A stretch of DNA of 56,863 bases from an uncultured Eubacteriales bacterium (lineage in GTDB: Bacteria > Bacillota > Clostridia > Peptostreptococcales > Anaerovoracaceae), in contig CADATO010000013.1 of NCBI GenBank assembly GCA_902790905.1, positions 1 to 56,863 on the forward strand. The letters run 5' to 3'. The notes under the pieces are model-generated. The model did not search any database and had not been told where the DNA came from. It worked only from the letters and a program-made list of their open reading frames with translations. The translations under genes were made by a program, and so were the position numbers. Of the stretch, positions 9,543-17,505 are shown one piece after another; position 1 is the stretch's first letter; each line of letters begins with the position of its first letter.

Positions 9543-9582
9543 AAAAACACCGCGTCCCGATTGCCGGGAGGCGGTGTTTTTC
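9543..9582. terminator. Bidirectional terminator between convergent genes
   Basis: The outer stem AAACACCGC / GCGGTGTTT and inner stem TCCCG / CGGGA form a long hairpin with Ts after it on the plus strand and Ts (from AAAAA at 9543) on the minus strand. It separates the convergent genes ending at 9486 and 9609. Confidence 0.85.
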
Positions 9583-9608
9583 ATGCTTTTTCGGTCTTTT
9601 GGCTGCGG

Positions 9609-10268
9609 CTATTTCTTCAGCATCTGAACCGCGTTCTTGAGGAAGCCGAGGTAGAGGATGTAGCCGATGACGGCGCACAGCGCGGCCGCAATGCCCAGCA
9701 CACTGACCATGTTCTCCGAAATGGAGGAACTGAACACGCGGGGGGTGATCTCCAGCAGGAAAGAAGCGAGCAGGCAGAACAGGATGATGGTGTTGAGGCG
9801 GTTGCCTTTGCTGACCATCTTCTTGTTGTCAAGCAGCTCAGCAAGACGGATGAGGCTTGCGATGACGAATACGACAACCAGGAAGTTGAACAGGCCGCCC
9901 AGGTCGGTGACCATGTTGCCGAGCGTGGAAGTGCCGTTCGCATTGATTGCTTCGCCGGCAACGCTGCTGACGAGTGCGAGGACCGCCATGATGAATGCAT
10001 ACCGCATGCCGGGCTCATCCTTGCCGCCCTGCCGCAGGCCGACCAGATTGATGATCAGGGAAACGAGGCCCAGGACGCCGGCAGTCAGGACCAGCGCACC
10101 GCCGCCGATCAGTGTGCCGGTGACGGCTTCTTCCGAGAGGGTCCCTTGCGCTTCGATACCGACTGCTGCAGTGACAGCGCCGATCAGTGCAAGGACAGAG
10201 ACCAGCAGTGTCAGGATCTCAGCTATAAATACTTTTTTCACGCCCGCCTGGGCATTCGGATAACGCAT
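9609..10268 (-). CDS. Small polytopic membrane protein of unknown function
   Basis: A 219-residue hydrophobic protein with about six predicted membrane helices and short polar loops. No catalytic motif or family signature is recognised. The start at 10268 (MRYPNAQAG) is supported by AAGGGAG on the minus strand; the frame is open further upstream but runs through the promoter, so the longer reading is rejected. It has its own near-consensus promoter and shares a terminator with the convergent gene. Confidence 0.7.
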   Translation of the reverse strand: MRYPNAQAGVKKVFIAEILTLLVSVLALIGAVTAAVGIEAQGTLSEEAVTGTLIGGGALVLTAGVLGLVSLIINLVGLRQGGKDEPGMRYAFIMAVLALVSSVAGEAINANGTSTLGNMVTDLGGLFNFLVVVFVIASLIRLAELLDNKKMVSKGNRLNTIILFCLLASFLLEITPRVFSSSISENMVSVLGIAAALCAVIGYILYLGFLKNAVQMLKK

Positions 10269-10327
10269 AGTAAAACTCCCTTTTGTTGTAGAAGGTCTCT
10301 GGTTGATATTAGTTTTCGAATAAAACA

Positions 10328-10356
10328 AGTATAGGGGACGAAGCAATGCATGTCAA
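10328..10356 (-). promoter_or_regulatory. Near-consensus sigma-A promoter
   Basis: On the minus strand TTGACA (10351-10356), exactly 17 bases, then TATACT (10328-10333), about 60 bases upstream of the membrane protein start at 10268. This is one of the best promoter matches in the window. Confidence 0.8.
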
Positions 10357-10411
10357 ACAGATGCGGGATGCCATCTTGTCATAGACAACAGGCAGGAAAA
10401 AAGAGTAATAT

Positions 10412-10435
10412 TATACTTGGGACAAAATATTTTGT
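10412..10435 (+). promoter_or_regulatory. -10 box followed by a 14-bp palindromic operator
   Basis: TATACT (10412-10417) is followed four bases later by ACAAAATATTTTGT (10422-10435), a perfect 14-bp palindrome lying over the expected transcription start of the gene at 10462. This placement fits a repressor operator. The regulator is unknown. Confidence 0.5.
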
Positions 10436-10461
10436 AAGAACCCGAAAGGCGGCGGGCAACC

Positions 10462-11964
10462 ATGAAAAAAGCGCATTACATCATCATAGGAATCGCTCTT
10501 CTGGCCCTTTGTGCGGTCGTTCTTTCCGTGACCGGAAAAACCGCCGTTTCGCATGTGCCTTTCTATGGAAATGCGCCGCAGAGCATCGAGGAACTGAATA
10601 TTACCGTCGATCCGGAAGAGGGTGTCATTTCGCTGGAAGAGGCATCTCTGGAGGATGGTGTGCTGACGCTGTAGGTACGCGGCGTGGGCCGCGGCCGTGC
10701 GTATGTGGATGTGATGGCAGAAGACGGGATAGGTACATCAAAAGTATTTTACGTGCACCGCGGCGGTATCGTTACGGCGGACAGCTACTTCGGCGTCTGC
10801 CGGGGCGGGATCATCGTCCCGGTGGCGGCGCTTCTGTATCTGCTCCTGCTGTTCTTCGGCGCCTACCGCAAGTACCGCAGCGGACTCAGGCAGAGCCTGT
10901 ACCAGTACAGGAACGTGCTGTATCTGGGCCTGCTGATTTTCCTGGGATTCTGGATCCTGCAGTCCGTGATCAATGTGATCCAGTTCAACAGCATTGGAGA
11001 AACCGTGCATTCGGTCACTGCCACAGCACGGCTCCTGGCATTGCTGTCGCTGCCAATCGCGCTGCTTGTATCGATCCTGGTCACGGCGAGCAATGTGAAC
11101 CTGATGCGGCATGAAGGCCGGAACTGGCGCAACATGCTGGGAGCGATCCTGGGGATCTTCTTCTGCGTGTGCATTGTCTTCCCGGAAGTGATGGAATACT
11201 ACCTGCAGTGGCACGCAACGTCGATCGACGTACACAACATGGGCGGAGCCGCGCTGTATATCACGACCTTCATCGAGAACGCCATCTACATGATGACGGC
11301 GTACCTCGAATGTATCCTGATCGCAACCATTGCGCTCAGCGTCAAGGCAGCCAGACATATCCCCGCATTCGATAAAGACTACATCCTCATTCTGGGCTGC
11401 CAGATCGGCAAGGATGGATCCCTGACCAAACTGCTGCAGGGACGCACCGACCGCGCTGTCGAATTCGCAGCGATGCAGAAGGAAAAGACCGGCAGGGACA
11501 TCGTCTTTGTGCCGTCCGGCGGGCAGGGGGCCGACGAGATCATGGCCGAAGCGGCGGCGGTCCGCAACTATCTGCTCGCGCAGGGGATTCCGGAGGAGCA
11601 GATTCTGGCAGAAGATCAGTCTGTCAACACCTATGAAAACTTCCGCAACTCCATGGCATTGATCCGTGAAAGAGAAGGAATCGCACAGGCAGAACCGCCG
11701 GCAGATCCGGCAGCCGCGCCGAAGATCGCTTTCTCGACGACCAACTACCACGTCTTCCGCTCCGGTATGTTCGCCTTTGCGCAGGGCATTGCGGCGGAGG
11801 GCATCGGCAGCCCGACCAAGCGGTACTTCTGGATCAACGCCTTCGTCCGCGAATTCATCGCGGCGCTGGTATCGGAGAAAAAGAAACATATCGTGATCAT
11901 CGCGCTGCTGGTCCTTCTGACCGCGCTGATGATCATCCCGCTGTACGTGGATTTTGCCATGTAG
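10462..11964 (+). pseudogene. DUF218 (YdcF/SanA-like) membrane protein split by an in-frame amber codon
   Basis: A single reading frame of 501 codons is interrupted by one TAG at 10672-10674. Upstream, 70 codons encode a membrane anchor (MKKAHYIIIGIALLALCAVV) and the start of an extracytoplasmic domain; downstream the same frame continues (VRGVGRGRAYVDV) into several membrane helices and a C-terminal DUF218 domain with DYILILGCQ, PSGGQGADE and NTYENFRNS. DUF218 proteins are linked to envelope metabolism. The amber sits where a Lys codon (AAG) would fit, so a nonsense mutation, sequencing error or readthrough are all possible. If translation restarts, the first candidate is at 10684, which would still give the complete DUF218 domain. 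AAAGGCGG precedes the 10462 start. Confidence 0.75.
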
Positions 11965-12002
11965 GCAGCCCGGCAGCAGAAGAGTACAAGAAAGAGTTGA
12001 GC

Positions 12003-12803
12003 ATGACGGAACAGACTTCCCTGCAGTTACATATGGATCAGGACGGCTACGGCATCACGGCGGCGATCATCACAGCGGTACCGGTCGAAGCGGACAGCGT
12101 CAGCCGTCTGTTTGACGGATGGGTCACGGTCAAAGTGCCCGGCGATCCGCAGGTCTACCGTCAGGCTGCGTACGAGGCCGGCGGCAAAGAACAGATCGTC
12201 ATCACGGCGCAGCAGCCGTATATGGGGATGGCCTCTGCATCCATGCTGGCGGCCAAGATGATTTACTCCTTCAGACCCAGATATCTCATCATGTGCGGCA
12301 TCGCAGCCGGCATCGGCGAAGAGTCGGCACAGCTGTACGGCGATGTACTGGTCCCGGACATGATCTGGGACTATTCGACCGGCAAATTCGTCGGCAAGGA
12401 CGAGTCGGAGATCGCCTTCGGATCCATCGGCTTCCAGCCGCGCCCGGTATCGGTCCGCATCGACCCGAAGATGCTCGCCTCCGTGATGGCGACCGTCGGC
12501 AGCGCGGACAACGAATTCCACGTCCATGTGGGCCCGATGGCCTGCGGCACGTCCGTGGTCGCCAACCGGGAGATCGTAGACAAGCGGATCCACGCGCTGT
12601 TCCCGCACACGGTGGGGCTCGACATGGAGTCGTACAGCATCTACTACGCGGCAGAGCACTGCGCAGGGCCAAGACCCCTGGCGCTCGTCGCCAAGAGTAT
12701 CTGCGACTTCGCGGACAGCACGAAGTCCGACCAGTATCAGAAATTCGCCGCTTACACCAGCAGCGGCTACGTGAAATATTTATTGGATCATTACCTCTTT
12801 TAG
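12003..12803 (+). CDS. Nucleoside phosphorylase superfamily protein
   Basis: The 266-residue protein resembles the PNP/UDP phosphorylase and MTA/SAH nucleosidase fold: AIITAVPVEADSV at the N-terminus, IMCGIAAGIG as the glycine-rich strand, GDVLVPDMIWDY, and GLDMESYSIYYAA, where the Met-Glu pair is the usual ribose-binding motif. It probably cleaves a nucleoside N-glycosidic bond. The conserved active-site Asp may be that in SICDFADS. The exact substrate cannot be told; similar domains also occur in sensor proteins. ATG at 12003 is preferred over TTG at 11997. The gene sits 14 bases upstream of a lipase gene. Confidence 0.8.
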   Translation: MTEQTSLQLHMDQDGYGITAAIITAVPVEADSVSRLFDGWVTVKVPGDPQVYRQAAYEAGGKEQIVITAQQPYMGMASASMLAAKMIYSFRPRYLIMCGIAAGIGEESAQLYGDVLVPDMIWDYSTGKFVGKDESEIAFGSIGFQPRPVSVRIDPKMLASVMATVGSADNEFHVHVGPMACGTSVVANREIVDKRIHALFPHTVGLDMESYSIYYAAEHCAGPRPLALVAKSICDFADSTKSDQYQKFAAYTSSGYVKYLLDHYLF

Positions 12804-12817
12804 GATTAGGAATCGCT

Positions 12818-13666
12818 ATGTCACCGGCACCGGCAGCAGACTGCAAAACCAGATATCCCATCGTGCTCGTGCACGGCATCGGGTATACAGATGAAGACTA
12901 CCCGGACTACTGGGGCCGGGTGCCGGCGGCGCTGACACACTGCGGCGCCGAGGTGTACTTCGGCGGGCAGGACAGCTACGCGTCCGTGACGGTCAATGCG
13001 CAGCAGCTCAAAGACCGGATCCTCGCGATCTGTGCGGGGGAAGGCGACGCGGCCCGCGCCGGCGAAGACGCGCCGGGCAAGGTGAATATCATCGCGCATT
13101 CCAAAGGCGGGCTCGACGCGAGATACATGATCTCCTGCCTCGATATGGCGGAGCACGTCGCGTCGCTCACCACGATCGCGACCCCGCACCGGGGCATCGG
13201 CGCGATCGATACTTTGAAGCAGAAAGCGCCGGCGGTGCTGGCGCAGCTGTACGGGCTGTTCGCCCTGATGGTCCGCATCGACGGCGGAGACAAACCCGAC
13301 AGCCTGGCGGTCTTCGACCAGCTGAGCGAGGATTACCTGCACGTGTTCAACGAACTCGTGCCGGACGCAGCGGGCGTCTATTACCAGAGCTGGGCCTGCG
13401 ACATGGCGGACAGAAAAACCGATCCGCCGCTCGGCCTGTTCTATGACATGGTGCACAGACTGCAGGGCGACAACGACGGATTCGTGCCGGTGGAGTCGGC
13501 AAAATGGGGCACCTTCCGCGGCGTATACCGCGGGGAAGACGGCGCCGGCATCTCGCACCCGATGGCCTGCGACGGGCGCGTCAGACAGATGGAAAAGCAG
13601 GGCCGGGGGGATCTCTCCTCCTGGTACGTACAGATCGTCAGCGAACTGAGGGAAATGGGATACTGA
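12818..13666 (+). CDS. Alpha/beta-hydrolase lipase-like protein
   Basis: The 282-residue protein has the features of triacylglycerol lipases: VLVHGIG (residues 17-22, oxyanion region), the nucleophile elbow AHSKGG with Ser95 (Lys in place of the more common Gln/Met), ATPHRG after it, and plausible catalytic Asp in DNDGFVP and His in ISHPMA. No signal peptide is seen, so it is probably intracellular. The frame is open far upstream but the start lies at 12818, because the upstream gene ends at 12803 and the ATG is preceded by TTAGGAATCGCT, in which AGGA is a weak ribosome site and the 9-mer repeat of this genome abuts the start codon. Confidence 0.82.
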   Translation: MSPAPAADCKTRYPIVLVHGIGYTDEDYPDYWGRVPAALTHCGAEVYFGGQDSYASVTVNAQQLKDRILAICAGEGDAARAGEDAPGKVNIIAHSKGGLDARYMISCLDMAEHVASLTTIATPHRGIGAIDTLKQKAPAVLAQLYGLFALMVRIDGGDKPDSLAVFDQLSEDYLHVFNELVPDAAGVYYQSWACDMADRKTDPPLGLFYDMVHRLQGDNDGFVPVESAKWGTFRGVYRGEDGAGISHPMACDGRVRQMEKQGRGDLSSWYVQIVSELREMGY

Positions 13667-13759
13667 CCGCGGAGGCTCCGGTGCGGCGTGCTGCCGGAGC
13701 CCGGCGGATATGACAACACTGGCATTGGCAGAACGTAAGAAAGGAACGAATCAACACCT

Positions 13760-14992
13760 ATGAGGCTTGCAGTCATCCTGATCATCTATATCGCGATCTG
13801 CGCGGCGGCGCTCGGCATTCTGTACGGGCCGCTGCGGCGGGCACTGAGTCCGGAGAGAAGATCCGCTTTCGGGGGCGCGGCCGGCCGTTCCCGCACGAAA
13901 AAGTGGCCTGTGCGGCTGGTCATGGGTATCCTGTTCGTATTACTCAGTTTTCCGGCGCTCGGCGCGATGCTGCCGGACGGAGAGGCGGGGTACTTCTTCC
14001 AGCGCTGGGGGAATGTATTCATCGGGTACGTTCTGTACTTCTTTGTCCCGCTGCTTCTGGTATGGCTTGCCCTGCTGATCTGGCGCGCCATACATAGACA
14101 CAGAAAGCGGGAAAAATGGCGGCCGAAGAGACTGCACTCGGCAGCGCTCATAGCCGTCCTGCTCGTTGCGAGTGTGATCATCAATCTCTGCGGGGTGCAG
14201 ACAGCACACGACGTCAAGGTGACTTCGTATGAGATCCCCAAGGAGCAGCTGGGACAGACGGAGCCACTCCGGATCGTTCTGATCGCAGACCTGCACATCG
14301 GGGTCAACTCCGACATCAGTCTGTATGAAGATATGGTGGAACGCATCAACGAACAGGATCCGGATCTGGTCCTGGTGGCGGGCGACCTCGTGACGAGCGC
14401 CTTCGGAGCGATGGAAGACCCGGACGCCTATGCGGCGGTGATGCGTAAGATCGACGCGACGTACGGCACATATGTGGTCTACGGCAACCACGATGTCGAT
14501 GAACCGCTCTTCGGCGGATTCACATACCAGAAAGCGGAGGACGCAGTCCGCAACCCCGGCATGCAGCCGTGGCTTGACGCTTGCGGGTGGACGCTCCTCA
14601 CCGATGAAACGACGGTCCTGCCCGAACTGAACGGGCTGATCCTCGCCGGCAGGCGCGATGAAAAGCGGCCGGGCGACGGCGTGAAGGAGCGCAAGAGCCT
14701 CGATGAACTCTTCGCAGACATCGATCCGGAAGCACCAATCCTGATGCTGGAACACGAGCCGGTCGAACTCGAAGAGCTGCAGGACTACGGGATCGACCTG
14801 ACGGTCTGCGGCCACACGCACGGCGGGCAGATTTTCCCCGGCAATGTCTGGGGCCGGATCCACGATCCGCAGTCGTATGGGATGAAGAACTGGGGCGATA
14901 CCACGGTGGTCGTCACCTCGGGCGTGGGCTACTACGGCCCGCCGATCCGCGTCGGGACCATCAGCGAGATCGTCGTGATAGACGCCAAGTGA
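13760..14992 (+). CDS. Membrane-anchored metallophosphoesterase (YkuE-like)
   Basis: The 410-residue protein has about four N-terminal hydrophobic segments (residues 1-23, 51-70, 85-109, 127-145) and a C-terminal calcineurin-like phosphoesterase domain. The metal-binding motifs are in order: ADLHIG (Asp177, His179), AGDLV, YGNHD, and CGHTHGGQ. Family members hydrolyse phosphoesters such as UDP-diacylglucosamine or other lipid-linked phosphates at the membrane; the substrate here is unknown. The start ATG at 13760 is preceded by GAAAGGAACG. Neighbours (lipase, membrane proteins) fit an envelope role. Confidence 0.88.
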   Translation: MRLAVILIIYIAICAAALGILYGPLRRALSPERRSAFGGAAGRSRTKKWPVRLVMGILFVLLSFPALGAMLPDGEAGYFFQRWGNVFIGYVLYFFVPLLLVWLALLIWRAIHRHRKREKWRPKRLHSAALIAVLLVASVIINLCGVQTAHDVKVTSYEIPKEQLGQTEPLRIVLIADLHIGVNSDISLYEDMVERINEQDPDLVLVAGDLVTSAFGAMEDPDAYAAVMRKIDATYGTYVVYGNHDVDEPLFGGFTYQKAEDAVRNPGMQPWLDACGWTLLTDETTVLPELNGLILAGRRDEKRPGDGVKERKSLDELFADIDPEAPILMLEHEPVELEELQDYGIDLTVCGHTHGGQIFPGNVWGRIHDPQSYGMKNWGDTTVVVTSGVGYYGPPIRVGTISEIVVIDAK

Positions 14993-15056
14993 CCGCCCGG
15001 TGATAAGACCGGCAACAAGCGATTGCATATCGATCAGCAACTAAGGAGAAACAGAT

Positions 15057-16970
15057 ATGGCTACAGCAAAGGAAAGACCGACAGGGACCCGCAAAGAATG
15101 GAAAGCGGCGGGCCGGAAAATGCTCAGGAAAAACTACCTCATGATCATCTTGCTCTGCCTGATCTCCATTTACTTCACCGGCGAGTTCGGGTATATCCAG
15201 TCGCAGGCAGAGAACCTGAACGCCGTCATCACGAAACAGGAGGTTCCCATCGGCGGTATCACCTTCAAGCTGAACGCCGGCGGTGAAACGCGGGGAGATG
15301 TCCTGGAAGATATCATCAACGAGGACGTCGATGCAGGCGAAGTCAAGGCGGAAGAGCAGATGCAGGAGTACAAGGACCAGGGCGTCAAGCGGGAGATCCA
15401 GGGCAGACAGGCCGGGATCTTTGCAGGGATTGCCAACAATTTCTCGTCCGGCCACATGTACATCCAGATCTACCGCAGCCTGAACGCAGTGATCCACTCC
15501 AAGCGTGTGATCTCTGTGATCTTCCTGATCTGGAACATCCTCTTTGCGGTGTTCATCTGGGTGTTCGTCAAGAATATGTACCGCGGCGCGATGCGGCGCA
15601 TGCTGCTCGAGGCGCGGATGTATCCGACGGTGCCGGCCGGACACCTGCTGCACTTCAAACTGGTCAAATGCTGGAAGCGGGCATCCATCACCCTGTCCCT
15701 GCAGGCGATTCTCCAGGCGCTCTGGGATATCACGATCATCGGCGGGATCATCAAGCACTATTCCTACATGCTGGTCCCGTACATCGTAGCAGAAAATCCG
15801 TATATCAAACCGCTGGAGGCGATCAACCTGTCGCGCCGTATGATGAACGGTTACAAGTGGGAAGCATGTAAATTCGAGCTTTCCTTCATGGGCTGGCATC
15901 TCCTGAGTGCGGTCACGTTCGGTCTTGTCGACGCGCTCTGGGGCATCCCCTATGAAGTGTGTGCGACGACCGAGTACTACGCCAAGCGGCGTCAGATGGC
16001 GATCGAAGACGGCGTCGAAGGGACTGAACAGCTGAACGATACCTATCTGTACGAACTGGACGACGAACAGCACCTCCGCAAGGTCTACTCGGATATCGAG
16101 GAGTCCAAGCACTTCATCGATACCCACCGCATCGAACTGTACGGTGCCAAGCTCTTCTTCGCGAAGAACCTCGGCCTGTGGATCGGCAGCACCGAGTCCA
16201 AGAAGCAGTATGATGAGGTGGACAACGTCCGCCAGCAGATCGTCGAGGACCGCGCGGTCATCAAACACAAGATTTACCCGCAGCGACTCAACCCGCGCTG
16301 GTTTGAGGACAACAAGCGTATCGTCCGCAGTACGCGGTATCTCAGAAGCTACACGATCTGGTCGATCATCATGGTGTTCTTCGTCTTCTCGTTCGGCGGC
16401 TGGTGCTACGAAGTCGGCATCCATCTCGTGCAGGACGGCGTGTTCGTCAACCGCGGCGCGTTCCACGGCCCGTGGCTGCCGATCTACGGCGGCGGTGTGG
16501 CGATGATCATGATGGTGCTCGCCCGATTCCGCGCGAAGGTCCACCAGGAGATCATTGCCATCATTATCCTCTGCGGGATCGTCGAATACTTTACTTCGTA
16601 TTTCATCGAGATGACGTCCGGTCTGCGGTACTGGGACTACACCGGCTACTTCCTCAACCTGAACGGCCGTATCTGCGGCGAAGGTCTGACGGTCTTCGCG
16701 ATCGGCGGCGCCGCGGCAGTCTACCTGCTCGTCCCGGTGCTGGATACGATGCTGTCGAAGATCAACGTGAAGATCCTGGCACCGATCTGCATCGTGCTCG
16801 TGGCGATCTTCTGCGCGGACGTGGTGTACTCGCTCTTCGTGCCGAACACCGGCAAGGGCATCACGGACTACGATTCATACAAGAAGGTCGGCGCGGCATC
16901 GCACTTGCTGCTCAGCGAGGTGCAGCCACCCGGCGATGCACACCACCTGTTGCAGGGGCAGCGGTCGTAG
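15057..16970 (+). CDS. DUF975-like / CmpB-type permease fusion membrane protein
   Basis: A 637-residue membrane protein with two recognisable halves. The N-terminal part (to about 320) has helices and the INLSRRMMNGYKWE...ELSFMGWHLL pattern typical of DUF975. The C-terminal part (about 440-610) matches the putative ABC transporter permease family CmpB: FGGWCYEVG, NRGAFHGPWLPIYG, and SGLRYWDYTGYFLNLNGRI. A charged linker joins them. The two families usually occur as separate proteins. The last 25 residues, after KKVGAASH, look poorly conserved and could reflect a 3' frameshift. AAGGAGAAACAGAT precedes the ATG. Function unknown; both families are linked to the envelope. Confidence 0.8.
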   Translation: MATAKERPTGTRKEWKAAGRKMLRKNYLMIILLCLISIYFTGEFGYIQSQAENLNAVITKQEVPIGGITFKLNAGGETRGDVLEDIINEDVDAGEVKAEEQMQEYKDQGVKREIQGRQAGIFAGIANNFSSGHMYIQIYRSLNAVIHSKRVISVIFLIWNILFAVFIWVFVKNMYRGAMRRMLLEARMYPTVPAGHLLHFKLVKCWKRASITLSLQAILQALWDITIIGGIIKHYSYMLVPYIVAENPYIKPLEAINLSRRMMNGYKWEACKFELSFMGWHLLSAVTFGLVDALWGIPYEVCATTEYYAKRRQMAIEDGVEGTEQLNDTYLYELDDEQHLRKVYSDIEESKHFIDTHRIELYGAKLFFAKNLGLWIGSTESKKQYDEVDNVRQQIVEDRAVIKHKIYPQRLNPRWFEDNKRIVRSTRYLRSYTIWSIIMVFFVFSFGGWCYEVGIHLVQDGVFVNRGAFHGPWLPIYGGGVAMIMMVLARFRAKVHQEIIAIIILCGIVEYFTSYFIEMTSGLRYWDYTGYFLNLNGRICGEGLTVFAIGGAAAVYLLVPVLDTMLSKINVKILAPICIVLVAIFCADVVYSLFVPNTGKGITDYDSYKKVGAASHLLLSEVQPPGDAHHLLQGQRS

Positions 16971-16999
16971 ATATGGCTATTCTGTAACCGCTGCGAATA

Positions 17000-17098
17000 T
17001 GCTACAATGGGAATGGCGGGGCCGTCATGAAAACGCCCGGCCGGACACAACAGAAGGTATATGAAATCACTGCTCTTGTGCGGCACGAAAGCCGCACA
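17000..17098 (+). promoter_or_regulatory. Extended -10 promoter and leader hairpin of the STAS operon
   Basis: TGCTACAAT (17000-17008) is an extended -10 box. About 70 bases downstream a perfect 8-bp stem, TGTGCGGC / GCCGCACA (17077-17084 and 17091-17098), lies directly upstream of the ribosome site AGAAAGGAAG. It could affect translation of the STAS gene. No T tract follows, so it is not a terminator. Confidence 0.5.
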
Positions 17099-17118
17099 TC
17101 CACAGAAAGGAAGCATAT

Positions 17119-17418
17119 ATGGAAATCATCAAAACTGCAGAAGACAAGAAGCTGGCTGTAGAAGTCAAAGGCCGTCTTGATACCACCACGGCACCGGAAC
17201 TGGAAGCGGCGCTCAAAGAGTCCATGGAAGGCATCGAGGAACTGACCCTCAACTTCGCGGAACTCGAGTACATCTCTTCCGCCGGCCTGCGCGTACTGCT
17301 CGCTACACAGAAGGCGATGCAGGGCAAGGGCGAGATGATCGTCACGGGTGTCAACGACATCGTGATGGAGGTCTTTGAAGTCACCGGATTCTGCGATATT
17401 CTGAACATCGCGAAGTAG
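17119..17418 (+). CDS. STAS-domain anti-sigma factor antagonist
   Basis: A 99-residue single-domain STAS protein of the SpoIIAA/RsbV type. In the family it is phosphorylated on a conserved Ser by an RsbW/SpoIIAB-type kinase and, when unphosphorylated, binds that kinase and releases its partner. The site is in LEYISSAGLRVLL. It is the first gene of a three-gene operon whose other two members carry a STAS domain, a complete RsbW-like ATPase and a second ATPase-like domain, so its partners are probably encoded directly downstream. No sigma factor gene is nearby, which suggests the switch controls something else. Confidence 0.9.
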   Translation: MEIIKTAEDKKLAVEVKGRLDTTTAPELEAALKESMEGIEELTLNFAELEYISSAGLRVLLATQKAMQGKGEMIVTGVNDIVMEVFEVTGFCDILNIAK

Positions 17419-17505
17419 GGGCTGACGGACGATCAGCAGGAGGGCTGCCACTGCACAGCAGGCGGCATGCCCGCTTTTGGCTATGCTCTATTGGAGGAAT
17501 TGGAC

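Noticed and set aside
12119..12817. Upstream extension of the lipase frame
   Set aside because: It overlaps the whole nucleoside phosphorylase-like gene in another frame; the ATG at 12818 fits the hydrolase domain start.
17077..17098. Terminator before the STAS gene
   Set aside because: The stem is good but is followed by the ribosome site, not by a T tract.
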